Of a stretch of 64,000 bases of DNA, positions 8,856 through 18,507 are shown in pieces. A program made the translations under genes and the position numbers. Each line of letters begins with the position of its first letter. Position 1 is the stretch's first letter. The stretch is from Streptomyces profundus (GTDB lineage: Bacteria; Actinomycetota; Actinomycetes; Streptomycetales; Streptomycetaceae). Under the pieces are notes generated by a model. It did no database searches, was not told the origin of the DNA, and saw only the letters and a list, made by a program, of their open reading frames with translations. The DNA lies in NCBI RefSeq assembly GCF_020740535.1, contig NZ_CP082362.1:5825501-5889500 (forward strand), given 5' to 3'.

Positions 8856-10246
8856 ATGGGGTGGCTTCGAGGATCGGCGGTCCGAAGGCCGTCGGGCGCG
8901 GCGGTCGTGCGGGGGCGGCGCGGCGCGGCGCTCGGGCCGTTGGCGGTGGCGCTCTTCGTGGGCGGGGTCCTGGCGGCGTCCGCCGGTGGGGTCTCCTGGT
9001 GGCTCGCGCTGATCTGGGCGGCGGCGCTCGGCGCTCTGTGCTGGATCACGGCGGTGGCGTTCCTGGAGCCGCCCAGGCGTTGGCCCGAGGCCGAGGTGGC
9101 GCGGGAGGAGGGGCCTGGCCTGTGGTTCTCCCGGTCAAGGAGGTGGCCAGCCGGATGCGGACGTTGGCCGAGCGATACGGCGAGGGAGGCCGTAGCGGGC
9201 TGTTGGAGGTGGCGGAGGTCGCCGACCGCCTCGCGGCGACCACGCTGGCGGCCATGGGCGTGCTCGCGAAGGCCGGCCAGCTCTCGGCGGCCGAGCCGGG
9301 CGAGGCCCGGCGGGCGAGCGCGTCCTGGTGGCGCTCGCTGCCGAGCCCGGGGCGCGCCGGGCGCCGGGCCGAGGCGCGGCACAGGGAGGAGTGGCTGGCC
9401 TTCCGGCGGGCGTTCGAGCCGGCGTGGCGCGAGCTGATACCCGCCCTGGAGCGTGGCGTCGGGGAGCTGCGGGCGGCGGCGAAGGCGGAGAACCACCGGC
9501 ACGGCCAGGCCGCGCGCGGCCGGGAACTGCGCCCGCGCGGCCCCGAGTTGGCCCATGCCATGGCTGCGGTCGAGCGGTGTGACGCGCTGCTGGCCGCGCT
9601 TCGGCCGCCCCCCAGCGGCAGCGGGCTGCGCGGCCCGCGCTCGCTGGCCCTGGCCGGCGTCCTGGCCGCCTGGCTGGCCTCGTTCGGCCTGACGCTGTGG
9701 TGGCCCCAGGGCTCGTATCTGATCCTGCTCGCCACCGCGCCCTTCCTCGGGCTGCTCGCCTGGGGGTACTCCGCCGGTGGCGCGGGCCTGCCGAGGCCGC
9801 TGCGGCCCGGCACCGGCCTGATGGCCGGGCTGGTCGGCGGGGTGGTCCTGGTCACCACGACGTCCGGAGGCGTGCTGGCGTACCACGAGGTCTTCGGCGA
9901 GCGTGCGGTCGCCGAGGTCGTGTCGACCACGGTGGAGCGCGAGGGGCGCTACCACGACCGCCCCACCGGGCGTAACTACGGCGTCGTCGAGGTGGGTACC
10001 GGCCGGGATCTGGGCCGGATGTCCTTCGGGCCGCACGAGCGGGCCCAGGTGCGAGACCGGCTGGAGATCTCCGTCGACGGCTTCGGCGCGGCCGATCCGG
10101 TCTCCGCCGATCGGCTGCGCACCCTCTCGCCGCACACCGCGCTGATCGTGGGCGGGGTGGCGGCGTTGACGCTGCTCCTGCTCGCCACGGCCCGTGCGGA
10201 GGCCCGCCACCACCGAATAGCCGACGCCGGCGCGCCTCCCGACTGA
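8856..10246 (+). CDS. Multi-span membrane protein, interrupted by an apparent frameshift
   Basis: An ATG at 8856 after GGGGGAGGGG opens a frame with two membrane spans (PLAVALFVGGVLAASAG and WLALIWAAALGALCWITAVAF). Near 9110-9125 coding character passes to the frame one base earlier, which continues through PVVLPVKEVASRMRTLAERY, a helical region and three further hydrophobic segments to the stop at 10246. Adding one G to the GGGG run at 9110-9113 would join the halves into one protein of about 460 residues. The family is not recognised. It may be a sequencing error or a real inactivating indel; two overlapping genes are less likely. Confidence 0.6.
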
Positions 10247-10255
10247 CGGGTCTCG

Positions 10256-10574
10256 TCAGCCGTCGACGATCTCCAGGTGGTCGAAGGCGGCGCCGAGGTC
10301 CCCGGCCGCCGGTCCCGGCCATGGCCGATCAGAACGATCTCGACCGTCGCGCCCTCCGGCTCCGGGCCGAACTCCCTGACTCCCTGACGGCCGTGGCCCG
10401 TTCACCGACCGGGCATCCCGTCGACGCCATGTCGGCCCTCGGCGGGCCGGCTGCCGCCGGAGGCGACCGCGTGGGGCGCCCACGGGGCCATGTCGCCGGC
10501 CGCTGCCGCGCCGGCCTCGGCGTGTGCCGTCCGTGCGCCGCGCCCCGGTCGGTTGTCCGTGGGGGCCGGCACAC
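10256..10574 (-). pseudogene. Decayed fragment of a protein-coding gene
   Basis: Between the membrane-protein gene and glycerate kinase, several short stretches on the minus strand read as protein but lie in different frames: GDLGAAFDHLEIVDG at the 3' end, FGPEPEGATVEIVLIGHG just before it in another frame, and DMAPWAPHAVASGGSRPAEG further upstream. Their order is consistent with the C-terminal beta-rich part of one protein, broken by at least two indels and lacking its N-terminus. Family unknown. Confidence 0.4.
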
Positions 10575-10584
10575 GCCGGGAGGG

Positions 10585-11727
10585 TCAGGGGGCGAGGTGG
10601 TCGGTGGCCAGTTGGGCGGCCACGCGTTGCAGCAGGGGGCCCGCGTTGTCCATGCTGCGGCGGGGGTTTGGCTCCAGCGCGGTCAGCGGGTACGCGGCCT
10701 CGATGCCCGCCCCGGCCAGGGCCTCCGCGTCGATGGCCAGTCGGCCACAGACCGCGAGCACCCGCCGGTCGGCCGCGCGGGCCGCAGCCGCCACGCCGGC
10801 CGGGGCCTTGCCGCGCAGCGTCTGCTCGTCCAGCGAGCCCTCCCCGGTGATCACCACATCCGCGTCCGCCAGCGCCTCGGCGAACCCCAGCACATCGAGC
10901 AGCACCTCGATCCCGGGACGGAAGGTGGCGCCCAGGCCGATCAGCGCGCCGAAGCCGACGCCGCCGGCCGCGCCGGCGCCCGGCGCCTCGGCCAGCTCGG
11001 CGACCCGGCTGCCCTCCACCCGCTCCAGCACCTCGGCGAAGTGGGAGAGCGCCCCGTCCAGCACCTCGACCTCCAGCGGGTCGGCGCCCTTCTGCGGACC
11101 GTAGACCCCGGCGGCTCCCATGGGCCCGCACAGCGGGTTGTCCACGTCGCTGGCCAGCACGAACTCGGTGTCCTTCAGCCGGGGATCGAGCCCGGAGAGG
11201 TCAACGGACGCCACCTCGCGCAGCGGTCCGCCGCCGAGCGGCACCGGGTCCCCGTCGTCGTCCAGCAGCTTGGCGCCCAGCGCCATCAGCATCCCCGCGC
11301 CGCCGTCCGTCGTGGCCGAGCCGCCCACGCCGAGAATGATCCGGCGGGCGCCCGCGTCCAGCGCGGCGGCGATCAACTCGCCGGTGCCGAAGGTGGTGGC
11401 GGTCATGGGCGCGAAGGTGCGCGGCGGCAGCAGCACAAGGCCCGAGGCCTGCGCCATCTCCACCACCGCGGTGTCCCCGCGCAGCGCGAACCGCGCGGCG
11501 ACCGGCGTGCCCAGCGGCCCGGTCGCCTCGACCTCGACCGGCGTGAAGCCACCGGCCACGGCGGCGTCGACCGTGCCGTCGCCCCCGTCGGCCACCGGCA
11601 GCGCGGTCACCGTGACCTCGGGGCGGACCTGGCGGATACCGGCCGTGACATGTTCGGCCACCTCGGCGGCGGTGAGCGAACCCTTGAACTTGTCGGCGGC
11701 GATCAGCACGCGCCAGCTCTGCGTCAT
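10585..11727 (-). CDS. Glycerate kinase (GlxK/GarK family)
   Basis: This 380-residue protein shows the family features ADKFKGSLTAAEVAEH near the N-terminus, PVADGGDGTVDA, LGVGGSATTDGGAGML and the C-terminal VITGEGSLDEQTLRGK. It phosphorylates D-glycerate, normally at the 2-position, feeding glycolysis. The ATG at 11727 is preceded by AGGGA and gives the family length; 30 further codons upstream are open but unsupported. Glycerate can arise from glyoxylate released after allantoicase, so the enzyme may complete allantoin carbon use; glyoxylate carboligase and tartronate semialdehyde reductase are not in the window. Confidence 0.93.
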   Translation of the reverse strand: MTQSWRVLIAADKFKGSLTAAEVAEHVTAGIRQVRPEVTVTALPVADGGDGTVDAAVAGGFTPVEVEATGPLGTPVAARFALRGDTAVVEMAQASGLVLLPPRTFAPMTATTFGTGELIAAALDAGARRIILGVGGSATTDGGAGMLMALGAKLLDDDGDPVPLGGGPLREVASVDLSGLDPRLKDTEFVLASDVDNPLCGPMGAAGVYGPQKGADPLEVEVLDGALSHFAEVLERVEGSRVAELAEAPGAGAAGGVGFGALIGLGATFRPGIEVLLDVLGFAEALADADVVITGEGSLDEQTLRGKAPAGVAAAARAADRRVLAVCGRLAIDAEALAGAGIEAAYPLTALEPNPRRSMDNAGPLLQRVAAQLATDHLAP

Positions 11728-11850
11728 TCTGCGGTCCCTGTGGTCGTTGCGGTCGAACACGGACCCTATCCGGCTCCACCGCCGCACACCACGGTCGCCG
11801 AGTGCCTCGCCGGTCACACCGCCCGGGGGCGTACCGGGGAGCCGGCGGTG

Positions 11851-13287
11851 CTACCCGGACAACGCCGGGGTGCCACGGCGGAGTTGGCGCCACACCGCCT
11901 TGGCGGCGTTGTGTCCCGACATCCCGTGCACCCCCGGCGCCGGCCAGGTCGCCGACGAGCAGAGGAAGACCGCCGGGTGCGGGGTGGCGTAGGGCCGGAG
12001 CCCGATGCGCGGCCGGAACATCGTCTGGGTGCCGGCGAACGCGCCGCAGCCGATGTCACCGCCCACGTAGTTGGCGTTGCGCCGGGCCAACTCCGGCGGC
12101 CCGGCGACCGCTCGGGCCAGCACCAGATCGCGGAAGCCGGGCGCGAACCGCTCGATCTGGCGCTCCACCGCGTCCGTGAGATCGCCCGTCCAACCATTGG
12201 GCACATGCCCGTAGGCCCAGTACACATGCTTGCCCTCGGGCGCCCGGCTCGGGTCGAACAGGGTCGGCTGGGAGGTGACCAGGAACGGCACCTCGGGGGC
12301 CTCGCCCCGGACCGCCGCCGCGCGCAGCGCCTCGGTGATCTCGCCGCTGCTGGAGCCCAGATGGACCGAGCCGGCGCGGCGCGCCTCGGGAGAGGTCCAG
12401 GGCACGGGCCCGTCCAACGCGTAGTCGATCTTGAAGGCGGCGGGGCCGTAGCGGAAGCGCCGGTAGGCGCTGCCGAGGCCGGCGATCCGGGCCAGCGCGG
12501 TGGGGGAGGTGTCGAAGACATAGGCCCGCGCGGGCGGCAGCTCGTCCAGCCGTTTGACCTCGACGCCGGTGTGGATCTCCCCGCCGAGGTCCCGCAGATA
12601 GCCGGCCAGCGCGTCGGAGATGGCCTGGGAACCGCCCCTGGCGATCGGCCACCCCACCTCGTGCGCCGCCAGCGCGAAGACCAGCGCCACCGCGCCGGTC
12701 GCCGGCGTGGAGGTCGGGGCGATCACATGTGCGGCGAGCCCGGTGAGCAGCGCTCGGGCCCGGTCGTCGCGGAAGCGTCTGACCAGCCAGGAGACGGGCG
12801 GGGTGCCGGTGAGACCGAAGCGGGCCAGCAGCAGCGGATCGCGTGGCAGCCCGTCCCAGGGGACGTTGAGGAAGTCGCCGACCAGCGTCTCCCACCGTCC
12901 CAGATAGGGCGCGAGCAGGCGGCGGTAGGCGGCGGCGTCCCTGGGGCCCAGGCTGGCGGCCGTCTCGCCCACGGCCCTGGCCAGCACGGCGGCGCCGCCG
13001 TCCGGGAACGGGTGCGCCAGCGGCAACTCCGGGTGCACCCAGGCGAGTCCGTACCGTTCCAGCGGCATCGCGTTGAACGCGGGCGAGCCGGCGCCCATCG
13101 GATGGACGGCGGAGCAGGGGTCGTGCCGGAAGCCGGGGAGCGTCAGCTCCTCGGTCCTGGCGCCGCCGCCGACGGTCTCCTTCGCCTCGAAGAGCGCGAC
13201 CGACATCCCGCGCCTGGCCAGCTCCACGGCGGCCGTCAGCCCGTTCGGCCCGGCTCCCACCACGACCACGTCACGCAACGCAGGCAA
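11851..13287 (-). CDS. FAD-dependent oxidoreductase, phytoene-desaturase/PYROXD2-like
   Basis: 478 residues from a TTG start with GGGGAG upstream. The dinucleotide fold is at residues 7-40 ([21 protein letters not shown], then a glutamate-ending strand [11 protein letters not shown]). The C-terminus has the phytoene-desaturase-like [37 protein letters not shown] is the conserved central motif. Members desaturate or oxidise isoprenoids and related compounds, but this PYROXD2-like branch has no settled substrate. No carotenoid genes are nearby. Confidence 0.88.
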   Translation of the reverse strand: MPALRDVVVVGAGPNGLTAAVELARRGMSVALFEAKETVGGGARTEELTLPGFRHDPCSAVHPMGAGSPAFNAMPLERYGLAWVHPELPLAHPFPDGGAAVLARAVGETAASLGPRDAAAYRRLLAPYLGRWETLVGDFLNVPWDGLPRDPLLLARFGLTGTPPVSWLVRRFRDDRARALLTGLAAHVIAPTSTPATGAVALVFALAAHEVGWPIARGGSQAISDALAGYLRDLGGEIHTGVEVKRLDELPPARAYVFDTSPTALARIAGLGSAYRRFRYGPAAFKIDYALDGPVPWTSPEARRAGSVHLGSSSGEITEALRAAAVRGEAPEVPFLVTSQPTLFDPSRAPEGKHVYWAYGHVPNGWTGDLTDAVERQIERFAPGFRDLVLARAVAGPPELARRNANYVGGDIGCGAFAGTQTMFRPRIGLRPYATPHPAVFLCSSATWPAPGVHGMSGHNAAKAVWRQLRRGTPALSG

Positions 13288-13409
13288 CGTACGGCTCTCC
13301 CCTCAACGGTGAGCTACAGGCGGAACAGCACCCCGAGGATACGCCGCCGCCTCTGCCGCCGGGCCGCCCCCGTCCTCTCCCGCGCCCCGTCCCGCGTCCC
13401 GTCCCGTGC

Positions 13410-13445
13410 CCCGCCCCGCGACCCGCCCCGCGACCCGCCCCGCGG
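13410..13445. repeat. Three tandem copies of a 12-bp unit
   Basis: CCCGCCCCGCGA occurs at 13410-13421 and 13422-13433, and once more with a final G at 13434-13445. It sits in a wider C-rich tract (13378-13446) in the divergent gap upstream of the GNAT gene. Confidence 0.7.
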
Positions 13446-13494
13446 ACGGATAATCCGTTGCCCGGTACGGGAGTTGACGCCCAGAGTGGGGCGC

Positions 13495-14088
13495 ATGAGT
13501 CATCTCGTGCGTGCCTATCGGCCGGCCGACGAACGGTCCTGGCTGCGCTGCCGGGTGCTCTCCTTCCTGGACACCCCGTACTACGACAATGTGCTCATCG
13601 CCAAGCCGGCCACCCCACCGCCGGGCTTCGCCCTGGTCGCGGTGGACGAGGAACGGCCGGCCCGGGACGCGGTGGTCGGCTGTCTCGACCTCACGATGGC
13701 CGATCGGCTGGCCACCATCGAGACCATCGCCGTGCATCCCGACGCTCAGCGTCAGGGCATCGCCACCGCGCTGCTGGCCGAGGCCCGGGCCCGCGCCGAG
13801 GCGGCGGGGGCGACCACCCTGGACGCCTGGACGCGTGACCAGCCGTCCAGCCTCGCCTGGTACCACGCCATGGGGTTCCAGGAGAGCGACCACTATCTCC
13901 ATGTCTACGCCAACGCGTACGTGGACGAGGGCGAGCCGGAGCGGGCGGTGGAGCGCCCCCGGCCCGGGCTGCGTCCGATCACGGTCTTCAGCCATGCCGG
14001 ACTGGACCGCGAGGCCGAGATGCGTGCGCGGTTCCAGCGCGTCCATATCTGCCGCAGGTTCAGTCAGCCGCTCGACTCCCACGCCTGA
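13495..14088 (+). CDS. GNAT-family N-acetyltransferase
   Basis: 197 residues from ATG at 13495. The core motif IAVHPDAQRQGIATALLAEARARAEAAG is a clear acetyl-CoA-binding segment, followed by SSLAWYHAMGFQES, the usual GNAT C-terminal strand. The very long open frame that appears to precede it is antisense to the oxidoreductase and glycerate kinase genes. Substrate unknown. Confidence 0.88.
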   Translation: MSHLVRAYRPADERSWLRCRVLSFLDTPYYDNVLIAKPATPPPGFALVAVDEERPARDAVVGCLDLTMADRLATIETIAVHPDAQRQGIATALLAEARARAEAAGATTLDAWTRDQPSSLAWYHAMGFQESDHYLHVYANAYVDEGEPERAVERPRPGLRPITVFSHAGLDREAEMRARFQRVHICRRFSQPLDSHA

Positions 14089-14129
14089 CCCGGGACGTGC
14101 GCGGCCTCGGCCCGCGCCCGCCGGCGGCG

Positions 14130-14972
14130 CTATCGCGCGCCCACGACACCGCCCGCGTCGCCCGAGCGGAAGAGTGCGACGAGCCGTTGGGCGGTGGCCT
14201 TGTCGCGGGCCGCGGTGAACGGCATGTCGTTCTCGCCGGCCAGCCGGAACGGGGAGCCGTCGCGGGTCAGCTCCAGGCCGCCCGCCTCGCGGACCAGCAG
14301 GAGTCCGGCCGCGTGGTCCCAGGCGTTCTCCCAGTCGAACGCGATGGCGTCCAACTCGCCCCGGGCGACCGCCAGATACTCAAGACCCGCCGCTCCGCAG
14401 GGGCGCGCGGTCACCCCCTCGGTCACCAGCGCCGACAGGGCGCGCTTCTGCTGTGGCGAGGTGTAGTCGGGGTGTGAGTGGGCCACCCTCAGCGGACGTG
14501 TGTGGTCGGGCGCGCCGGCGTGCAGTCGTACCCCGTCCAGCCATGCGCCGGCGCCACGCCAGGCGTGCGCGAACAGCTCGCGCGCCGGCGCGTACGTCCA
14601 GGAGCCCAGCAGCTCCCCGTGGTGGGCCAGCGCCACCAGCGTGCAGAACCCGGTCTCGCCCCGGACGAACGGCCTGGTCCCGTCCACCGGGTCCACGATC
14701 CAGACCGGGGCGTCGCCGGAAAGCGCCGCGTAGCGCGACGGATCCTCGTGCACCGCCTCCTCGCCGACCACGACCGAGCCGGGGAGCAGCGCCGTCAGGA
14801 TGGCCGTGAGGGATCGCTCGGCGGCCTGGTCCGCGACCGTCACGAGATCGTGCGGCCCGGTCTTCACCGAGATCTCGTCGTCCGCCAACTGCCGCCAGCG
14901 CGGGAGGATCTCCCGCGCCGCGACCGTCCTTATCGCCTCTGTCACTGGGCTCACCAGCTCTTCCGCTCTCAC
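14130..14972 (-). CDS. Inositol monophosphatase family protein
   Basis: 280 residues. The lithium-sensitive phosphatase motifs are all present: VVVGEEAVHED (first metal glutamate), WIVDPVDGTRPFVRG (metal aspartates) and FDWENAWDHAAGLLLVREAGG. Family members dephosphorylate inositol-1-phosphate, histidinol phosphate or 3'-phosphoadenosine nucleotides, and the exact substrate cannot be assigned. The GTG start at 14972 has a weak site; GTG codons at residues 7 and 10 are plausible alternatives. It is convergent with the GNAT gene. Confidence 0.88.
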   Translation of the reverse strand: MRAEELVSPVTEAIRTVAAREILPRWRQLADDEISVKTGPHDLVTVADQAAERSLTAILTALLPGSVVVGEEAVHEDPSRYAALSGDAPVWIVDPVDGTRPFVRGETGFCTLVALAHHGELLGSWTYAPARELFAHAWRGAGAWLDGVRLHAGAPDHTRPLRVAHSHPDYTSPQQKRALSALVTEGVTARPCGAAGLEYLAVARGELDAIAFDWENAWDHAAGLLLVREAGGLELTRDGSPFRLAGENDMPFTAARDKATAQRLVALFRSGDAGGVVGAR

Positions 14973-15094
14973 CCGCCCATCGAATCACGCCCAGGAACGG
15001 CGGATCGGCCGAGAGGGGGTGAAGCGGCCGATTCCGCCGCCCGCGCCGCCCGCGCCGCTTGCGCGCCGGGGTGCGCGCCGGGGTGCGCGCCGGC

Positions 15095-16468
15095 TCAGGC
15101 CACACCCGCGCGCCGTAGTTCGCTGGTCACCGCGAAGTGGTGGCTGGGCGAGACCTCGCGGGCGGCGGCCAGCAGGATCGGCACCAGCACATCGGGCGCG
15201 GTGCGCGCCGCCTGCGCCGCCTCCTCGGCGGTGCGCGCCCGCACCAGCCCCCGCAGCAGCGTCACCGCCTGACGGCCGAGGCCGAACTCGCGCAGCGCGG
15301 CGGCGACCGAGCCGACCTCGGCGGCCGGCCGCGCCGCCCCCTGCCGCAGCAGCTGGTCGCAGTCCCGTTCCCGACCGGCAAGGGACAGCGCCTCGGCCGC
15401 CGCAGCCAGGGCCTCGGGCGGCAGCGAACCCGCCTCCCACAGCAGCGTGGTCGTCTCGGCGCCAAGATCGACCCGCTCCAACTCGGCCAGCAGCAGCGCC
15501 AGTCGGACGGCCGAGCCGCCCGCCGCCTCGGAGAGCAGGCCGTGCGCCGCCCCGCTCTGCCCCCGCGCCCGCAGCTCCCGCAGCTGGTCGACGGTCCTGG
15601 CCGCCGCCTCCCGGTCGGCCTGGCTCACCCGCTCCTCCAGCGTCGGCCGTTGGTCCCGCAGCGCGCCGGCGAACCGGGAGCCGCTGGGCGGCCGGACGAG
15701 GGCGCCGGCCGGCGGCGCCGGCTCAGGGGCGGCCGTCGGCACCTGTTCGGGCGCCTGGGTCGGCCCTGGCTCGTCCGGCTCCTCGATCCCGGCGAACCGC
15801 GCGCCACGGGGTCGACGCGTCTGCTTGGCCCGCTTGCGAGCCGGGACGGGCGCCTCGGCCGCCGGCGGGTCCCTCGGGGGCGTCGGGGTCGCCGTGGCCC
15901 CCTGCGCCGTGCGGGTGCGGGGGAGGGTGCCCGGGGGGCGCTCGGAGAGTCGCACAAGCCGGGCGTGCGCCTCGGCGCGGCGGGCCACCATGCGCTCCTG
16001 ATCGTCCCGCGCCCATTCGGCGAGCCCGGTCAGCCGTTCCGCCTCCGGCAGCTGCCCCAGCCGCCGCGCCGTCTCCTCGGCGTGCGCCAACATCCGCAGC
16101 CGCGCGTCAAGCTCAGCTCGCGTCCGGTCGAGGTCGGCCAGCAGCAGGGTCAACGCCCGTTGCCCGCCCGGCAGTTCGTCATGGGCCCGGACCGCCGCCA
16201 CATAGTGGGCGCGCAGCCGCCCCGTGGCGCGCCGCGCCTCCTCTGGGCCGCCCCGGACCGCGAGGTCCTGCACCAGATCGGCCACGGCGTCCCACGGCGG
16301 CAACGCCCGGCCGGCCAGCCAGGCGGACAGCTCCGCGCCGTTACGGCGGTCGAAGGCCGCGAACCAGCCGGACGTCGGATCGAGCGCGTCGGCCAGCGCC
16401 CGCAGCTCGACGCAGAACGCCGTCAACCGGACATTCCATTCGCGTTCCGTCATGGACGCGTCAGGCAT
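15095..16468 (-). CDS. Hypothetical protein with an N-terminal DNA-binding-like region and helical repeats
   Basis: About 457 residues from ATG 16468; ATGs at 16483 and 16453 are also possible, and none has a strong ribosome site. The first 120 residues (WNVRLTAFCVELRALADAL, LSAWLAGRALPPWDAVADLVQDLA) resemble degenerate XRE-type N-termini of Streptomyces proteins. A helical middle part, a proline/alanine-rich linker (about 225-310) and a C-terminal alanine-rich helical region follow, reminiscent of repeats that pack as an alpha solenoid. No catalytic motif is seen. Similar architectures are often annotated only as hypothetical. Confidence 0.75.
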   Translation of the reverse strand: MPDASMTEREWNVRLTAFCVELRALADALDPTSGWFAAFDRRNGAELSAWLAGRALPPWDAVADLVQDLAVRGGPEEARRATGRLRAHYVAAVRAHDELPGGQRALTLLLADLDRTRAELDARLRMLAHAEETARRLGQLPEAERLTGLAEWARDDQERMVARRAEAHARLVRLSERPPGTLPRTRTAQGATATPTPPRDPPAAEAPVPARKRAKQTRRPRGARFAGIEEPDEPGPTQAPEQVPTAAPEPAPPAGALVRPPSGSRFAGALRDQRPTLEERVSQADREAAARTVDQLRELRARGQSGAAHGLLSEAAGGSAVRLALLLAELERVDLGAETTTLLWEAGSLPPEALAAAAEALSLAGRERDCDQLLRQGAARPAAEVGSVAAALREFGLGRQAVTLLRGLVRARTAEEAAQAARTAPDVLVPILLAAAREVSPSHHFAVTSELRRAGVA

Positions 16469-16602
16469 GGGCACATCATGCATGGGCGTACTGAACCCGT
16501 GCCGTGTTACGGGGCTTGTTTCCGGCGGGCTACAGAACGTTTTCGTAGGCGGCGCGTTGACGCACGCCGTCGTTCGGTGCCCCAAGCGGACGCGCCGGCG
16601 AT

Positions 16603-18399
16603 TCAGCGTCCCACGGCATAACCTTGCATCCCCCGAGGATTGGCCGCCGCCGACAGCACGCCGGACTCCGGATCGCGTCCCACCACACAGAGACGCCCCT
16701 CAGTCCACGGCCCGCCGACCGTCACCAGGTGGCCGCGCCGGCGCAGCTCCTCGATGACCTGTTCGCCGATCCGCGCCTCCACCGTGACGGCGCCAGGCAC
16801 CCCGTCGCGCGGGAAGAACGAACTGGGGAACCCGTCCTGATGCCAGTTGGGCGCGTCGATCGCGCCCTGTAGGTCGAGGCCGCCGCGCACCGGCGCGCGC
16901 AGCGCCACGGCGAGGAAGAAGTGCGCCTGCCACTGGTCCTGTTGGTCGCCGCCCGGGGTGCCGAAGGCCAGCGTCGGCTCCCCGCCGCGCAGCGCCACCG
17001 TCGGGCTCAGCGTGGTGCGTGGCCTGCGCCCCGGGGCAAGGGAGGACGGCAAACCCTCCTCCAGCCAGGTCATTTGCAGTCTGGTGCCCAAGGGGAAGCC
17101 CAACTCGGGGATCACCGGGCTGGATTGCAGCCAGCCGCCGCTCGGCGTCGCCGACACCATGTTCCCCCAGCGGTCCACCACGTCCACATGGCAGGTGTCG
17201 CCCCTGGTCTCGCCGTCGACGCCCACGGTGGGCTCGCCGGAGCCGGCCGTGCCGGCGGGTGCCACCGCCCCGGACAACAACCGCTCGGTCAGGCGCGGCA
17301 GCCGGGGCGCCCGTCCGTCCGGTGCCCCCGGGCGCAACTCGAACGAGGCGCGCTCGCCGACGAGCCGGCGACGCTCGGCGCTGTAGCCGGGCGAGAGCAG
17401 CGCGTCGAGCGGCACAGGGGCCGAGTCCCCGTACCACGCCTCCCGATCGGCCAGGGCAAGTTTGCTCCCCTCTATCAGGGTGTGCACATAATCCGGCGTG
17501 CCATAAGCGGAAGCGTCCAGTCCGCCGTCCAGCAGCGCCAGTTGCTGCGGCAGTACCGGCCCCTGGGACCACGGGCCCGCCTTGCAGAGGGTCCAGTCGC
17601 CCCACCGGTAGCGCACCGGCTCCTCGTAGCCGGCCGACCAGCCGGCCAGATCGTCCCCCGTCAGCACGCCGGCGTGCCGCTCACCCGAGGAGTCCATCGC
17701 CGGGCGGGCCGCGTGGTCGACGATGGCCGCGCCGATGAAGCCCTCGCGCCAGACCCGGCGGGCCGCGTCGATCCTGGCCTCGCGGGTCGTGCCGGCCGCC
17801 GCGCTCTCGGCGAGCAGTCGCCGCCAGGTGGCGGCCAGCGTGGGGTTGCGCATCAGCGCGCCGGGCGCCGGGGCGCGACCGCCGGGCAGATAGACCTCGG
17901 CCGAGCTGGTCCACTCCTTCTCGAACAGCTCCCGGACCCTCGCCACGGTCCGTCCGATCTGCTCGACCGCCGGATGCCCCCGCTCGGCGTAGTCGATGGC
18001 ATAGCCGATGACCTGCTCAAGATCCCTGGTGCCATGGTCGCGCAGCAAGGTCAGCCAGGCGTCGAAGGCGCCGGGCACCACGGCCGCCAACGGGCCGGTG
18101 CCCGGGACGAGTTCGAGCCCAAGACCGGTGTAGTGCGCGATGTCGGCCCCGGCCGGCGCCGGCCCCTGCCCGCACAGCACCCGCACCTCGCCGCCGGCCG
18201 GCGCGACGATGATCGGCGCGTCCCCACCCGGGCCGTTGAGATGCGGCTCGACCACCTGGAGCACGAAGCCGGCGGCCACGGCGGCGTCGAAGGCGTTGCC
18301 ACCGTCCTCCAGAACCGCCATCGCGGACTGCGACGCCAGCCAGTGAGTGCTGGAAACCATGCCGAAAGTGCCCCGCAGGGTGGGCCGGGTGGTGAACAT
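16603..18399 (-). CDS. Gamma-glutamyltransferase family protein (YwrD-like)
   Basis: 598 residues from ATG at 18399. N-terminal GMVSSTHWLASQSAMAVLEDGGNAFDAAVAAG and the nucleophile region GDTCHVDVVDRWGNMVSATPSGGW, with the candidate catalytic Thr near residue 401, are diagnostic of the autoprocessing Ntn-hydrolase GGT family. The C-terminal SPTVALRGGEPTLAFGTPGGDQQDQW is the usual oxyanion and glycine-rich segment. There is no obvious signal peptide, as in the YwrD-type branch, so a cytoplasmic amidohydrolase acting on gamma-glutamyl or acyl amides is likely. About 200 open codons further upstream overlap the opposite-strand DinB-like gene and are not coding. Confidence 0.9.
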   Translation of the reverse strand: MFTTRPTLRGTFGMVSSTHWLASQSAMAVLEDGGNAFDAAVAAGFVLQVVEPHLNGPGGDAPIIVAPAGGEVRVLCGQGPAPAGADIAHYTGLGLELVPGTGPLAAVVPGAFDAWLTLLRDHGTRDLEQVIGYAIDYAERGHPAVEQIGRTVARVRELFEKEWTSSAEVYLPGGRAPAPGALMRNPTLAATWRRLLAESAAAGTTREARIDAARRVWREGFIGAAIVDHAARPAMDSSGERHAGVLTGDDLAGWSAGYEEPVRYRWGDWTLCKAGPWSQGPVLPQQLALLDGGLDASAYGTPDYVHTLIEGSKLALADREAWYGDSAPVPLDALLSPGYSAERRRLVGERASFELRPGAPDGRAPRLPRLTERLLSGAVAPAGTAGSGEPTVGVDGETRGDTCHVDVVDRWGNMVSATPSGGWLQSSPVIPELGFPLGTRLQMTWLEEGLPSSLAPGRRPRTTLSPTVALRGGEPTLAFGTPGGDQQDQWQAHFFLAVALRAPVRGGLDLQGAIDAPNWHQDGFPSSFFPRDGVPGAVTVEARIGEQVIEELRRRGHLVTVGGPWTEGRLCVVGRDPESGVLSAAANPRGMQGYAVGR

Positions 18400-18507
18400 G
18401 CGCGGAGCATACGCGCCGGGCGCGCGCCCCCGACAGGCCCGCCGGCCTGGACCGATCGACGCGATAACCGTTTTCCTCCCCGGCCGCCGGCACACCAGGA
18501 TCGGGCC

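Noticed and set aside
10321..13494. Upstream 1,000 codons of a 1,255-codon plus-strand frame
   Set aside because: It is antisense to glycerate kinase and the FAD oxidoreductase, both with clear motifs. Only the GNAT region from 13495 is real.
16921..18507. Long plus-strand frame preceding the DinB-like gene
   Set aside because: It is antisense to the gamma-glutamyltransferase gene, which has a diagnostic catalytic region.
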